Origin: Nilaparvata lugens
Lineage: Eukaryota; Arthropoda; Insecta; Hemiptera; Delphacidae
Direction: 5' to 3'
Length of the DNA stretch: 64,000 bases
Assembly (NCBI RefSeq): GCF_014356525.2
Contig: NC_052511.1
Location: forward strand, 32,680,687-32,744,686
Shown in pieces: positions 11,523 through 23,926 of this stretch (the first letter of the stretch is position 1; each line of letters opens with the position of its first letter). The notes under the pieces are model-generated. The model had not been told where the DNA came from and ran no database searches. It saw only the letters and a list, made by a program, of their open reading frames with translations. The position numbers and the translations under genes are program-made.

Positions 11523-12378
11523 CTGAAAATCAGAAAAAAATGAAATGAGTCAATGAGAATTGAAAAATTGAAATTAAGACACATAATCTTAAGTAACATT
11601 TATTTGAACTATCTTATAAGTAAACTAGAATTTTAACTGTTTCGAGCTTGAGCCTGTGGTACATTTCTGAAAGTTGTGCTATGTTAAATGATTGAGTAAA
11701 TTAAATAAATTTGTAAGAGCACACTATTATACATACTTTATTTGAGCATACTTTATTTGAACTTCAATACTGAACCAGTACTATTTTTGCGGCAGCAAAA
11801 TGTCTTATTTATTGTTTCCAAATATCGAGACATCTGGTTTTATGACTCTCTTTATTGTGATCATATTTTCAACATGATGAGTAGAGAAAACTGGAATTAT
11901 AACTTAAAATAATAATAGTAGAAGTCATAAAAACAGGTTTGGGATTTCTCTAATTAGATTAACAAGGAGTCAAAGGAAATATTGGATGATGCAATTATTA
12001 CTCAATAGCTGGAGAATGTGCAATAACCGGAAATTCATATAAAAATGATGATGTAACTTTGATGGATATCATTTTGCAAACATTTTGTGTAGGTTTAAAG
12101 TGAAAAATTCTGCAAGGCACAGAAAATGTTCAAATGCTACAGAATCTTTACTCACAGACTGCAGGACTACATATTACACGAATCAATGCGGAACGATGCC
12201 TATATTTATATAATAATAATTTTGGATGAAAAATGTGTATACTAGTTAAAGGTCACCACAAAATTTCAACAAACCTCTACATAGTACGCAAGTTTGCTGG
12301 ATTGAAGTTTTTTCATTATTTTTTATGAGTTATAAAAATGAAAATAGATTGATTCTTGCCGGATTTTGTATGACCTAC
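11523..12378 (-). other. Intron 11
   Basis: AT-rich intron between the last EGF exon and the membrane-helix exon. Nothing recognised. Confidence 0.7.
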
Positions 12379-12501
12379 CTTTCAAATTAATTTGGCAGTT
12401 TTCTCCCGCATACCACTGGAAGCACTCACACAGATCTTCATCGTCACTTCTCATGTAACACTTGCCATGGTAGTTACATTTCTCACATCCTATTTGTTCA
12501 G
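12379..12501 (-). CDS. Exon 11: membrane-proximal EGF module
   Basis: The exon runs from attttccag|CTGAAC to TTGAAAG|gtaggt, phase 1-1, coding 40 residues. The product has six cysteines in EGF-like order: GCEKC, NYHGKC, EDLCEC and GENC, with the aromatic/Gly spacing FQWYAGENC. No calcium-binding prefix is present. It is immediately followed by the membrane helix in the next exon. Confidence 0.9.
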
Positions 12502-12757
12502 CTGGAAAATTAAAACCAATCAATAAGGCATACTCTGATATTATTGCAAAACTTACATGGACACAATAATTGCATAGTTTTCATTGAACAAATAAGGTAG
12601 GTACTCCATCAATGAATATATGGATACCTTAATTTTCAATTTTTTTTATGAATGTTCACCATAGGCATTGTATGAGGCTACATACAATTAGAGCAGCTTT
12701 CTGTATAGTTCAATAGTAAATTTCTGAATCTTTTCATGTGGTTTGCACGATACTTAC

Positions 12758-12904
12758 CAGAGCATATTCTGCCAGGATAAAGGGAATTCTGCGACATATC
12801 AGTGAAGCCTTCTTTGCAACTACAAGTGTAAGTTCCTCTCAAGTTGAAGCATTGAGCATCCTCCGAACAGTCATGGAACTTGGCATCTGCACACTCATCG
12901 AAAT
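12758..12904 (-). CDS. Exon 10: calcium-binding EGF module
   Basis: The exon runs from atgttacag|ATTTCG to TGCTCTG|gtaagt, phase 1-1, the classic phase of shuffled EGF exons. It codes one EGF-like domain with the calcium-binding start DFDECAD and six cysteines (DEC, HDC, AQC, TCSC, ICS), including the typical FNLRGTYTCSCKEGF. The DxDEC plus aromatic (GTYTC) pattern is the known cbEGF signature. It lies between the SEA-like domain and the last EGF module. Confidence 0.92.
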
Positions 12905-13114
12905 CTGTAACATTTTGTCAAATTGCAGGAGTAAAATTATTCAAATTCAGCTTGGTTTGATTATCATCTCGAGAAATGTTTCTTCCAAATTTCAATGCAC
13001 AGTCTGAAATATTCTTTCATCAATATAATGATTATAGTCCAATCAAATTTATTTTGGAAAATTTTTAGGCCTATAAATAAATAATGTCGGATACGGAACG
13101 ATACTTTGACAATC

Positions 13115-13350
13115 ATTCATTGGGGGGTCTCTGATCGTCCGGAGGACCCTCTCCCTTTCGGCTCCCCCATCCGGATAATTGTTGAAGTTTTCAATCGAAA
13201 ACAGTATTTGAGAGCTTCATTTTTAATATTAATTAGATTTTTAGAACTTGTGCTCCCTTAGCTAAATTTTTATTAAAACAAGTAAACAACACATGGAAAA
13301 GTGGGGGGGGGGGCAATCGCCCCCCTTGGGATCCGCGCCTGCTCCAGATG
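13115..13350. mobile_element. Possible transposon relic
   Basis: The GC-rich blocks GGTCTCTGATCGTCCGGAGG and a poly-G run followed by CAATCGCCCCCCTTGGGATC stand out against AT-rich intron. The phrase 'gcccccttggatccgcgcctg' is, from memory, typical of dispersed insect transposon ends. No clear inverted repeat or target duplication. Confidence 0.3.
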
Positions 13351-13639
13351 CACTGTGTACAGTAAAAAAAATTAAAGAAAAATAATATCGTTTAATAATA
13401 ATAATTGAAAACATTACGGTATTAGCCTACTTTTGTGGTCTAACATTTTTCATATTATTTATGTTACCGTACCGTAATTATTTTGACATTGATAAGTTAG
13501 GAGTTGACGATCAACTAAAGATTTCTGAGAAATTTGTTTATAGCCTACTGGCGGTACCGGTAGGCTAATGCAAGATTTGATTGGAAGTTTCAGGGTCCAT
13601 GAAAAGACCTACACAACCCTTTCTACAGATCTTGGTAAG

Positions 13640-13827
13640 GGCGTCCGTAAGCTGCTGCCACCTAGTGGCTAGTTCTCAAACTATCGAATAAATAACGTTA
13701 ACAGGTGATTGCAGATTCAGTTTCCCGTTCCCGCCGTGATTCCATTTCAGTTTCAGTCAGTGGTCAGTGCTGTAAATTGTAAAGAGGTTATGTTTAGCCT
13801 GTCTTAAATTTTTTAAGCCAATGTAAG
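13640..13827 (+). promoter_or_regulatory. Candidate plus-strand promoter and non-coding first exon with CTCF-like motif
   Basis: A CpG-containing patch interrupts AT-rich intron. It includes GCTGCCACCTAGTGGC at 13,654-13,669, close to the insect CTCF consensus (CCACCTAGTGG core, from memory). About 100 bp on, TCAGT words resembling arthropod initiators occur (13,750-13,775), and a plausible donor AATGTAAG|gtgaga lies after 13,827. No coding frame is apparent. It could be a nested gene or lncRNA start, or a relic. Seen: the motif and donor. Inferred: the function. Confidence 0.25.
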
Positions 13828-14355
13828 GTGAGATGCTTTAAGAATTCTACATTACTGCTGTTATTTATCGAGTATTAATGAATCAATAATATACAGGTCA
13901 TATTTAGTAACTGATTGCTTTCAACTAGTCTACTTTTTTGATATTTTCGTTGAATATCACAGTGCATTTGCAGAGGAAACAAACGGTAGCGTACGTTAGG
14001 TACGTAAATTACCTAGTTATATTATGTTTGATGTAGGCCTGTTGCATAATTATATTAATACGGTATGCTTATTATTTAACTATCTGTTTTCTCAAATTCT
14101 ATTCCTCGTATGATTTTTGTCTGCTGATTTATAGAGTTAAAAAACCCAAAAATGTGTTTATATAATTACGCATAATGTAGCCTACTTCTCTGTAGTGTAG
14201 ACTAGGCCTACAAAGGAAATGTCTTTCTACTTATGTTAGGCCTACACAATTATTATAATTTAGATAACCACAGGCGGCATTAATTTTTATGGATTCAATA
14301 TAATGGAAATAAACGGTCCGCTATAAAACTTGAGATAACAATTTGGATGACTTAC

Positions 14356-14485
14356 CCTCAGCTAAAAGATACTGAACATGCTCTCGTGCTGCATAAACTT
14401 CGGTTCCACCCAGGCTGTAGTTGTTGGCCCTCAGTGATTTTTTCAAAACATCTTGCAATCTTAATTCTTCAGTGTTTTCAGATAG
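14356..14485 (-). CDS. Exon 9: SEA-like domain, second part
   Basis: The exon runs from atctttcag|CTATCT to GCTGAGG|gtaagt, phase 0 to 1, coding 43 residues plus one base. The product, LSENTEELRLQDVLKKSLRA through SLGGTEVYAAREHVQYLLAE, continues the SEA-like domain with the helix and last strand usually seen in its C-terminal half. Its junction codon joins directly to the DFDEC motif of the next EGF module. Confidence 0.88.
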
Positions 14486-15073
14486 CTGAAAGATATCAAA
14501 GAAAATTATAAATTTGATAAAATTCAAAAATGGTTATTGGTTTATGCCATGATCTTTTTATAAACTTAACACATAACGGTAGTTATGAGTTTGAAAATAA
14601 AAAATTGTTTCCTCTTTGCCAAGGCAAATCAATGAATGTACCGGTACCGTAAGCAGGAGTGTCTCTCAAGCCCAATGATATGCAACCTCCAAAATTCAGT
14701 TTCCAGCTCACCTCCTATAAATGAAACCAACTATTCTAGACAATTCAAGGCTTTTTGGAACCCCCCTTCCACGTAAAGGTGCGATGTTCTGAGTTAATGA
14801 TATTTATTTACAACAATAAATAGTTAATTTATAATATAAATAGTTCATAACTTGGATGCTCCTGTTTTGAAAATATACCTTAGCCTCTCTAGTATAGCTA
14901 TAAATGTTGGTTGAAAACTATTCAAAAGTCAACTATTAGATTAAGTGAATAGTAATATTATTTTTTTCGCCGAGCAGAATTAATCTTCTAGTTCACCTCT
15001 GACTATTGTTCTCATCAAGTGATGCTACTTAGAAAATAACATTAGTTATTGAATCACTTCTTCACTTCCTTAC
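14486..15073 (-). other. Intron 8
   Basis: An intron of about 590 bp splitting the SEA-like domain. Nothing recognised. Confidence 0.75.
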
Positions 15074-15318
15074 CTGGACGTAGAACTTGACCATTGGATG
15101 GTTTGGCTTTTTGGAAGCACGTGAAAATCCACTGACTGCCACTCCATGATAGATATCTCTGAGTTCAGACTGCATCACCATTCTATCCAGACCTTCCCGA
15201 GTGGCCTCTGAAAGGCGTTGATAGATTGGCGTCTCCACATCCTCCAGAGCTGGAGTGAAGTGGATGCGGTCCTTGCCGTATCTATCCAATGCTAGTCGCA
15301 TGCTGTATGTGTATGTTG
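15074..15318 (-). CDS. Exon 8: SEA-like domain, first part
   Basis: The exon runs from tgtttag|CAACAT to GTCCAG|gtaagg, phase 1 in (Pro at the junction) and phase 0 out. It codes about 82 residues including SMRLALDRYGKDRIHF, SEATREGLDRMVMQSEL and GVAVSGFSRASKK, then MVKFYVQ. Helix-then-strand content ending in VKFYVQ, placed between EGF modules and before a membrane helix, fits the SEA fold. SEA domains in membrane mucins often self-cleave at G-S-x-x-x; that motif is not evident here (GFSRAS instead), so this one may not cleave. The domain call is by eye. Confidence 0.88.
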
Positions 15319-16853
15319 CTAAACATCATAGAAAGAAGTAAGGTTTTACTAAATGTGAACTTGATACATCGAATACATGAAAAATTAAAAACCTGAAGAA
15401 ATATTCCAATATTTCTGATGAGAAATATATTATTTGAAACATGAATTTGATGTAGAAATATACCAAAGAAATTTAAATACGGTACCTATGTGCTTTCTGA
15501 TTTAAGAAAGCTATTCAGTAAAAATATCAATTCAAATTAAATTGAAATTCTATCAGAATGATAGTAGTTATATTTTGTCACTTGTAAGTTACTTCACACT
15601 GAGGTATATCATCACGTATAAAAACATTATTATTGATCAAAGCATTCTTCATTGAATTGAAAAATCAATCAAGCCTACTATAATAAGTTCTTGCTCAAAT
15701 TTAAATATCTAAATTGTTCAATGTAGAAGATTATTGTAGCCTATCTTAAAGTTGTAATTTTTTTATCCATTGAGTTTCTAAAAATATGTTCTTTTTCCAG
15801 GTTTGAAATTCAGCTTGAGCTGGTGGTGATAACTGGTACGTGTCAAAAACGTTTGGCTCTCAACATTAGTCGAATTGTGTTCAGGGTAAGATGTCTCTAA
15901 TGATTCTCATGTGATAGGGCTTCTTTATATTCTATTTCATAATGACTATCAGTTCAGTTGATAGATTTCAAAATCAATAATTTTCTGTCTCAAATTATTG
16001 ATGAAAAAATATCCTCATGCTATTAAATTATGCAAGAATCCATCAAATATGGAAGAATGATTATACTGGGTTCATATTCTTGGAGCTTAGCCCAGTATTG
16101 CATTTATCAATTATTATTTTTAATCAATTTTTTTGAATCTAGTTTGTTTCATCCTGTTTCGTGTTGGTTCTCAAGGTATTCAATTTAGTGTGAGTCCAAT
16201 TTATTCGTATTCTGGAAAATCCACCAATTTGAAGTAAATTGAATAAAATTGAGAAACGCAACCTGAGTAATTCAAATTGGCCCGATTTCATCACATGAAA
16301 CTGATTTAACTAAAAGCTTCCAATCACTGAGATTCTTGATTATGTTGGAGTTTTATATCATGTGCAACTCTATATTCTTTGAAAAATTAATTTTTGCTTA
16401 AAATTCTGAATACGCGTAACCAATAAGCTGTACTCTTCATTTATTCTAATTGGGCCACTTTAAATTATTATCACATAGTATTACTAGTTCCCTTTTTTCA
16501 GTTTCTTTGAGACAGTAGTTTTGGGTATTTATGCCAATATCAAGTGTAATTAATCATTATCAAGTTATTTTATGTAATAAAATAAGCCATCCATTATTAA
16601 TGAGTTTACGTGATTTAGATTATCGAATCTTAGAAAAAAGTTTTTCTGTTTTCTTAATCTTGTTTTGTTTTGATATATTGAATCAATTTGTTTTCTTAAA
16701 CATTCGTTTCATACTTTTGATGTAAATGAGGTTTGTTTTGGCGTTAAGATGTAAACCTCTTTGAGTTTTATTATTATTTTCATGTAATGTATTCTGGATA
16801 AATAAATAAAACAAGTAGGCTTGTAAAGTTTGATTGTTCATTGATAGACTTAC
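15319..16853 (-). other. Intron 7
   Basis: About 1.5 kb of AT-rich intron between the first EGF module and the SEA-like domain. No gene or repeat identified. Confidence 0.75.
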
Positions 16854-19800
16854 GTTTGCAAGGTCGATCTGGGAACATCCTGGCGAATCCTGGCCTGCAG
16901 ATGCATCGCATCACTCCGTCCAGCCGCTGGCAAAGCTCGTTGCGAGATGCCTTACACTCCGGTCTGCATTCCGTGTCCGACGCTGACTGATGTGTCAGGA
17001 TGCCTCCCAACAGAACATTGGGACTCACTTCGTTCGCCTCATCCGGAACCTGAATGTCGGCCACCGGCAGCTTCGAATCGGGAACATTGTGCATTTGCAC
17101 CGTTCCACTCTGCTTCTTATCAGTCATCACTATCAGAATCGAATCGTTCTCGCGAGGATCGTGAGTTGTCGACGATGTTGACGACGGTTGAGTTGATGAT
17201 GGAGCACTCTCCTCAGTTGTCGTACTCGATGGTGACTGATCTCTAGTTGGCAGATCGAAATGTGGTGGGTAAACAGTAGCTGTAGTTGTCTGTTGAATTG
17301 TATTTGTAACTGTTGACAGGATATTTGTAGGCTGGACCAAAGTATGCACCTCTGTCACTGTATCCAACACAGTTGACGTCTGTGTCTTTGTCAGTACAAG
17401 GGTGTGAGTTGAAGGCTTCCTTCCCTGGCTGTGAACAACTGTTGTCTCAGTGGTTGTGACAGTAAGGGTTTGAGTATGTGTGATCACATGTGTGGTTGGC
17501 TTTGGTGCAGTTATAATCACAGGGTTATACATTGTATTCTCTCGCTCTGAACCAGGTTGTCGGTCTTGATTTTTAATCCTGTTTCTATCTTTAGGCTGTA
17601 GGTCTACATTATCCATTCCATCAATATAATCTGGCTCAATCACCATGCTGATTATACTGTGAGTAACCTTGGTTGGTTTGATAACTTTGGTTGTGAAGCT
17701 TGGTTTAGTGAATAAGTTTCCAAAAATAGTTGTTGCTCCTGTGTTTATAACAACTGAAGCCTCACTTGATTTTTGATAGATTGGTGTCACTTTGTTTGGA
17801 CGATCTTCTGCCACATACTCTGAGCCCTCCAGACTTCCTTCTTCCCATTCTGTTATCAGATCTGGCTGTTGAACATTAGTTGGTGCTATGACCACATTTT
17901 CAGAAGGGGTATTATCCACTGGTTTTCCAATCACAACTGTTTGGAAAGCAGGTTTATCTCCAACTTTCACCCCATTGCTCGGCTTATTGTGGTGATGACC
18001 CTTGATTGCATTATTCATTACCACTTTCGTATCTGCAGTTATCACTTCTGGTCGCTGAGAATTCTCTTCAACTGTCAGAATTCCAGCTAGAATAGGATTG
18101 ATACTGTCATATGATGAATTCAATGGTTGTTGTGTTGTTGATGTGTACCAGAAATTGTTCACTTTGTCACTTGGTTGTTGATGACTTGGAGAATTGTTGT
18201 TGTAATAATTCTTATCTGGTTTTGGTGGTGATAGAACATCTGTGGGAGTAGGTGGTTGTTGGGGAGGAGGGCTAAGTATTGAAGAATCTGTTGCTTTGGT
18301 TGGTTTCGGAGGATTAGATTCTGGGCGTTTTGGTTGTATAGGTCGAGGAATTTCAAATTTATACGGTGGAGAGGAAGGTGATGGTCTTGGTTTCAGTCTA
18401 GTTGGATGTGGTCGACGTTGTGGCACACCAAGGTTCAAAATCGGTCTCCTAGATGTCTCTTCCTGTTTAGTGAATTGAGTAGACACGGGTGGAGGAGGTG
18501 ACAAGCCCATCACTGATTCATCTTGAGAGGCAGAGTTCCTGTCGAATGGTGTAGGATCTGGCTTGGGTGCTCCAAATGGTCGTGGTGTGTTGGACTGAGT
18601 TTCCAAATCATAAGTTGGATTTACATTTGGTAGGGTGTTGTAGTTTTGTTGGTTATTGTGTCCATTGAATGTCAGTGGAGGAGGCTTCTCATCCATGTTC
18701 ATAGTAGGTAGAGTATCATCAAATGGGGCAGGAATAGTTGGTATGTAATTTGTCACTGGCTTTCCAGAATTAACCTTCTGACTATCGAAATTCTCCGGAT
18801 CTTTTTTGTGGTTGCTGAATAAGCTTTCAATGAAGTCTTGCTGGTTATTTGTTGGGTGAGTTGGTATAACAGCATTATTAGAAGGCTCTTTTGTTTCCTC
18901 CACAGTCAAAATGCTTGTATGAACTCCAATGCCTCCTTCCTGTGGCAAGAGACTGGTTGGCTTTCCAATAGCCACAGTTGCCTGTGAACTATCTCCAAAG
19001 CTATTGATACCACCTCCATCATTAAAGTGGTTTATACCTGGACGTCCCTTGATGATAGGAGGCTGATTATTCTCTTCATTTATGGGCACATTCTCCAATT
19101 GCATAGGCTTGGAGTTGACAACTGATATTTTTATTCCTTCATCTGAAGAAGATGTAGGTTCAGGAATGTTATCTGCTATAAAATCAGATGGAATATTTTG
19201 ATTCTCAAATGTGTCCCTTGTGGGTAGAGTGGAGTATATTTTATTGAAGTTGTGTTGGTGATTACTTATGACCTGATCTCTGTTATTGTTGTCATCATCA
19301 ACTGAATCAATAGGCATGCTAGTTGATGGTGTGTTAGCAATCTCTGCATGAACCTGGCCTGGTCTCAATGGTCTTGAATTCGACTCTTGAATGATCTCAC
19401 CACCTTCAGTCTCTTCAGAATCATTTCCTCCATAAACAAAGTCTTCATCAATTTGTGGCCGATTGGAATGAATATGGTGATGTTCGCCATGATTCTGATT
19501 GTAATTGTTGTTGAATACCGATGGATTTGGTGGAGGAGGTGGTGTCATATATTCAAGTCCAGTTGGCTCATAGACCGGGTAGGCCTCAGATTGATGTGGC
19601 CTGTGAGGTTTATGTGGGTTCACAATTAATCCAGAATTTGGATGCGGTCTCCGGTTGGGGAATATGTTTGGAATGTCTGGACGTTTTTGGGGCCTGGGGC
19701 GTTGATTGCCTGCCACATTCATTCCAAATGGTGATACAGGTACATCCATTCTGATAGCATTTGAAGGGAGCCTTGCCGAATTGGCTGGGCCTTCTGCTTG

Positions 19801-22651
19801 GTTGGATGGACTCAGTGTACTGAAACTGTCAATTCCCACTAAGCCCTCTTTATCTGGATAAGGTGAGGGATCATTGAATATTTCTCCCTTCTGACTGTGC
19901 TTCTCAGGCTCACCACTGTAGATCAATGCTGTCGAGCCACCATGTGGGATGATGACATTGGCAACCTGAGATGGCTGTATATTCACAAGCAGAGGATTCA
20001 CAGTAGAGTGCTCAACTATGTGGTTCTCTGGCAATAGAATTTGGTCATGCAGTGTTGGTTTCTCATACCTGTTACTACCACTTGTTCCTGGTGTTCCAAG
20101 CTGCAGAGTCTGAATATTGCTGAGAACAGTTGTTGGTCTGAAATCAGGTATTGAGGGAGGAGAATTATGTTTGGGAGATTGATGTTGTTGTGGTATATGT
20201 ACTTGATAATTGAACTGCTCTGAATCTGCCAAAGCTGGTGGTCTGAGATGCGGAGCCAAGCTCTGTTCATTGATGGGAATATTGTGGTGCTCTGAGTTTG
20301 GCCTATAATTTGGCAAAATATTGTTCAAATTATGATGTTGGTTTTCAAACTCCTGATTACTTTGCACCTGAACAGTATGCTGATGGTTGTTGTGAATGTT
20401 CTGATTCTGATGATGGTGAATATTATGATGCTGATGATCATTATTGCTGTGGATATTATGATGCTGTTGTTCATTATTACTGTGGATATTATGATGCTGA
20501 TGATCATTATTACTGTGGATATTATGATGCTGATGATCATTATTAATATGTTTATTGTGATGTTGATGATCATTATTGCTATGGATATTTGACTTAATTG
20601 ATCAAAGTGGTTGTGAGGTCCAAAATTCTGGTTGTGCAAATCGTGGGGCCTGTGATGCTCATTGATATGATTGTAGATATTGTTGTCTCCTGCATGATTG
20701 TTATGGTTATGCTCATGTTGACCAATTGGAATGTGATGTACAATTGAGGTTGGTGATGGAGAAGGGTCTAGTGCAGGCTGCTGCTCTCTCACAGGCGCTG
20801 GATCACGGTGGCTATGACCATTCGGCAAGTGATCATTTGGTGGTGGGAGTCTCACAGGTCCTGGAATGTGTCCTTGATTCGAATAATAAGCATTATTATC
20901 AAGATTAGGCCACTTTGGCTTTTGCGGCTTTGGTGGTGGTGGCGGCTTCATTCCAATGGGTGTGTCATCCTTCTTGATTGGCTTCGATTTCAGTTCAGGT
21001 GGTCTTGGACCGTGAACAGCTGGTTTTCCAATGATAACATCACTGTTTGTTGTTATCACTTGCCCAGGGCTGATAGGTATACCTCCAGCTAGGAGTGGGC
21101 TCTCCATTGTAGGTCTACCTAGAACAACTTGCAATTTGTTTCTTTGATCAACATCGGGAAATATATTGTGTCCTTCTATATTTTGACTTTCCTCAGCTAC
21201 CGAATCAGACGCTAAATTTCCTAGAGGAATGTAGATTGGTCCTCCAGGAGCTTGTAAAGGCTGAGCGGATGGTGGAGGTGGAGGTTTAGGCCCAGCGTAG
21301 GTCAACAGAGGATTCTCACTAAAATGAGCAGGTCTAGGTGGTAGTTTAGATAGAATTATTGTCTCATTTCTAGTATTCTTGTGGTTGTCATTCATGTTAC
21401 TAGTGATCAACCCTGCCATAGCATTAATCATTGGTCCAAGGGCATTGAGGCCATTCATTCCAAGACTACCAAAATTCAATAAATCACCAACCACAGCTGC
21501 ATCGGCAAGTCCCAGATCTGAAGTGCCTTGTGGATGCTTCTTGACTGGATCAGAAACTGGAATCACTGTCACATTGCCTTTGGAATCAGTCAACTTGATA
21601 ACTTGCATTCCTGGTGTTAATGTAGCCCCATTTTTTGTAACAGTCGAAGATTTCAAAATTGATGTTACATAGAGAGGAACTTCTCCATTCGGTAAAGTAG
21701 TTAATGGTAGAGCTAACGATTCTGCATTTACCAAATCAGGAAACTGAGTTTCAGCTTCACTGTCATGCTGATCGATAAATGCATCATTTGGTGCTTTTGT
21801 ATTGCTGGCTGCTGATTCTATCGTCACACTCTTCGTAGGTGAAATATTTTCATCAATTTGATCATTCTCATCAAAAAATATGATAGTCGATCCTTTTATC
21901 ACATTATTATCACTACTACTACTGCTTTGAATTGTTGGAGTTTCAGTCGGTGTGAGCTCAGAGGTGATAACAGTGGAAGTAGGTTTTATAAGACCATCTT
22001 CAACTGCTGTGATTTCCATTTTTTGCCCATCATTCAAAGTTGCTGTAGCAACAATAGGTGTATGATCACTATGTAGTGAATTCTTGAGGGATTCCAGATA
22101 GTCAGCATCGAATAGAGATGTATCAACAGTCTCTGTTACTATGTTCTGCACCACTCTAGATCTTGAACTTACAATGGTAGAAGGTGTCTTACCGCCATTG
22201 TCTTGTAGCAATGTTGTGAAATACGTGAATGTGGTGAGATATGTTTTGGTAGCAAGGATATTGATGGGGAGATCAGCTTCAGTACTAGTTGCCGGCACTG
22301 AGTCGGTGGCTTTTATCTCTTCTGATTTCACCTGTGTTTTTGTTGTGCTGCTCTCAATCGAAGCGGGTGCTGTTGTTCTCTTGGGTGGAATGAGAAACTT
22401 CTCAGTGACAATATCTGCAGAGGTTGCAATATTTGAATGCACTACTGTCTCATCTCCATCTAACATAGTACTGAAATAAGTGTAGGTCACGAAATATGTC
22501 TTGACCACATCTGTTGTCAGTGATACAGTTGGCTTCAGATTCACTGTCAATGAAGGATTGTCGGATTCAGTAATCACCACCTGTGTCATGATGTCTTCAG
22601 TGCTGATTACTTTGAAATCATTTCCGTCATTCAACGTTTTTGTGAAAGCAA
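16854..22651 (-). CDS. Exon 7: 5.8 kb mucin/Pro/His-rich exon ending in an EGF module; contains a frame break
   Basis: The acceptor is atttctag|TTGCTTTC (phase 1, Val at the junction) and the donor TGCAAAC|gtaagt (phase 1). The exon codes about 1,930 residues. Two type A repeats lie near the start (about 22,510-22,395 and 22,260-22,130). Next come Pro-rich stretches, several copies of an IGKP motif (about 21,030, 18,970 and 17,930), a His/Asn-rich region with a 33-bp tandem repeat (20,419-20,583), a long Pro-rich block (about 18,600-18,200) and a Thr/Val block (17,530-17,270). The 3' end codes six cysteines in EGF spacing (CRPEC, ELC, MRCICRPGF, DRPC). The frame shifts between 20,604 and 20,590: frames on both sides are open for hundreds of codons, and one missing base (or two extra) restores them. 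Confidence 0.9.
20419..20583 (-). repeat. 33-bp coding tandem repeat (five units), Asn/His-rich
   Basis: Five 33-bp units in tandem code an 11-residue repeat NIHSNNDHQHH with minor changes (the third unit has EQQ for DHQ). The frame is maintained by unit length. It lies beside the frame break at 20,590-20,604 and within a wider His/Asn-rich stretch of exon 7. Confidence 0.9.
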
Positions 22652-23718
22652 CTAGAAATAGAAACAGAAAATTATTTAATGGATCTATGATGATAATATT
22701 AATTTCCAAACAAGTGGTGTTTTCAATTCCACTCCATAAAACCCTGTAACACAATAAGTCAGGTGTTACCTTATAACAAAATTATTACACTTTCTATTAT
22801 TGTATCTTTTATGTTTTCAATAATTGTGAATTGATTTTGAAAATCGATCTACAAGTTTCCACGTCCCTCCTCGATCTAATTAATAGTTGATGAAAAATGA
22901 GAACATTAGATTCAAAAAATACTAAAAGAGGTTGATAAAAAGAACATGAGATTTCATTTCTTTAATGATATTTTCATAATGGATACACCATTTTCTAATA
23001 ATTCAACCATAGTTACTGAATATATTAATATTTTTTTATTTTCTTAGGTAACGAATAAGGTGTGTATTGGTGTGTCTACTTACTTTACACGTAATTTGAC
23101 ACAATGATCTGTCTTAAAAGAATATTATCAGAAAATAGTATATTCTATCTGGCGTAAGAGGAATTTAGGTAAAGTTGGAAAATCATATTTTCATCAGTAA
23201 TACTCGAATACTAATTTTTACAGTTTCAGTATCAAATTAAAACATTTTCAGTGGGAAACCCTTCTTAAACAAGGTCTACTGATAGAGGTCATAGCACCAC
23301 AGTTAATTTTGGAGTGAGATTCAATATGTCTTTTTTCTTATTATATAATTCTATCAAAATATACTACTCTCTATACTATAATATTTTACCATACTGTATT
23401 CTTTATACAAATAACACGTTAGCTGTGTATCAGCTCAGGCTAACAGGAAGTAAACTAACTTTTCAACAAGCGTAACCGCGTGTCCTGACCTCTTTCCATA
23501 GAACTTGCTCTAAAACTAGTCACAATCCCAAAAACTCCAAAATTAATATTTAATAATGAAATTCTGTTAAAAATATTCTGGAGATTAGAAGCTGTTAACA
23601 TTATGAATAATACCTAATAGCTCTATTCATTGAATTTGTGAAATCTATACAGTAACATCACTTATAGTACACTAAAGACTTGAAAGATGGAAATAATCTT
23701 CATTCAAGCTCATTTTAC
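22652..23718 (-). other. Intron 6
   Basis: About 1.07 kb, AT-rich. Nothing beyond splice signals seen. Confidence 0.75.
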
Positions 23719-23926
23719 CTGTGTTGAGATAAGTATTGGTATCATGAATTGGTACTTCAGACGGCTGCAGGACAGTGTTATAGTTGATGGGAGCTGTGAC
23801 TGTATTAGCCACCGTCTTCTTTGAGGTGACAACGAGGGGAACCTCGCCATCAACCAGGGTGTTGAGGTAGGTGTAGGTCGTGTGGAATATGCCTGTTCCA
23901 AGGCTGGGGCTCTCCGTCAAAGTCAC
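23719..23926 (-). CDS. Exon 6: divergent type A repeat
   Basis: The exon runs from ggtttcag|GTGACT to CAACACAG|gtaaaatg, phase 0 in and phase 1 out, coding 69 residues plus one base. It holds one divergent repeat, GIFHTTYTYLNTLVDGEVPL followed by VVTSKKTVANTVTAP, then a short Thr/Pro linker. Like exon 5 it is close to one repeat per exon, a pattern expected if repeats spread by exon duplication. Confidence 0.85.

Larger units (their letters stand above)
12905..14355 (-). other. Intron 9
   Basis: The intron holds a G/C-rich transposon-like relic (about 13,115-13,350) and a candidate plus-strand promoter and first exon (about 13,640-13,830). Confidence 0.6.
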
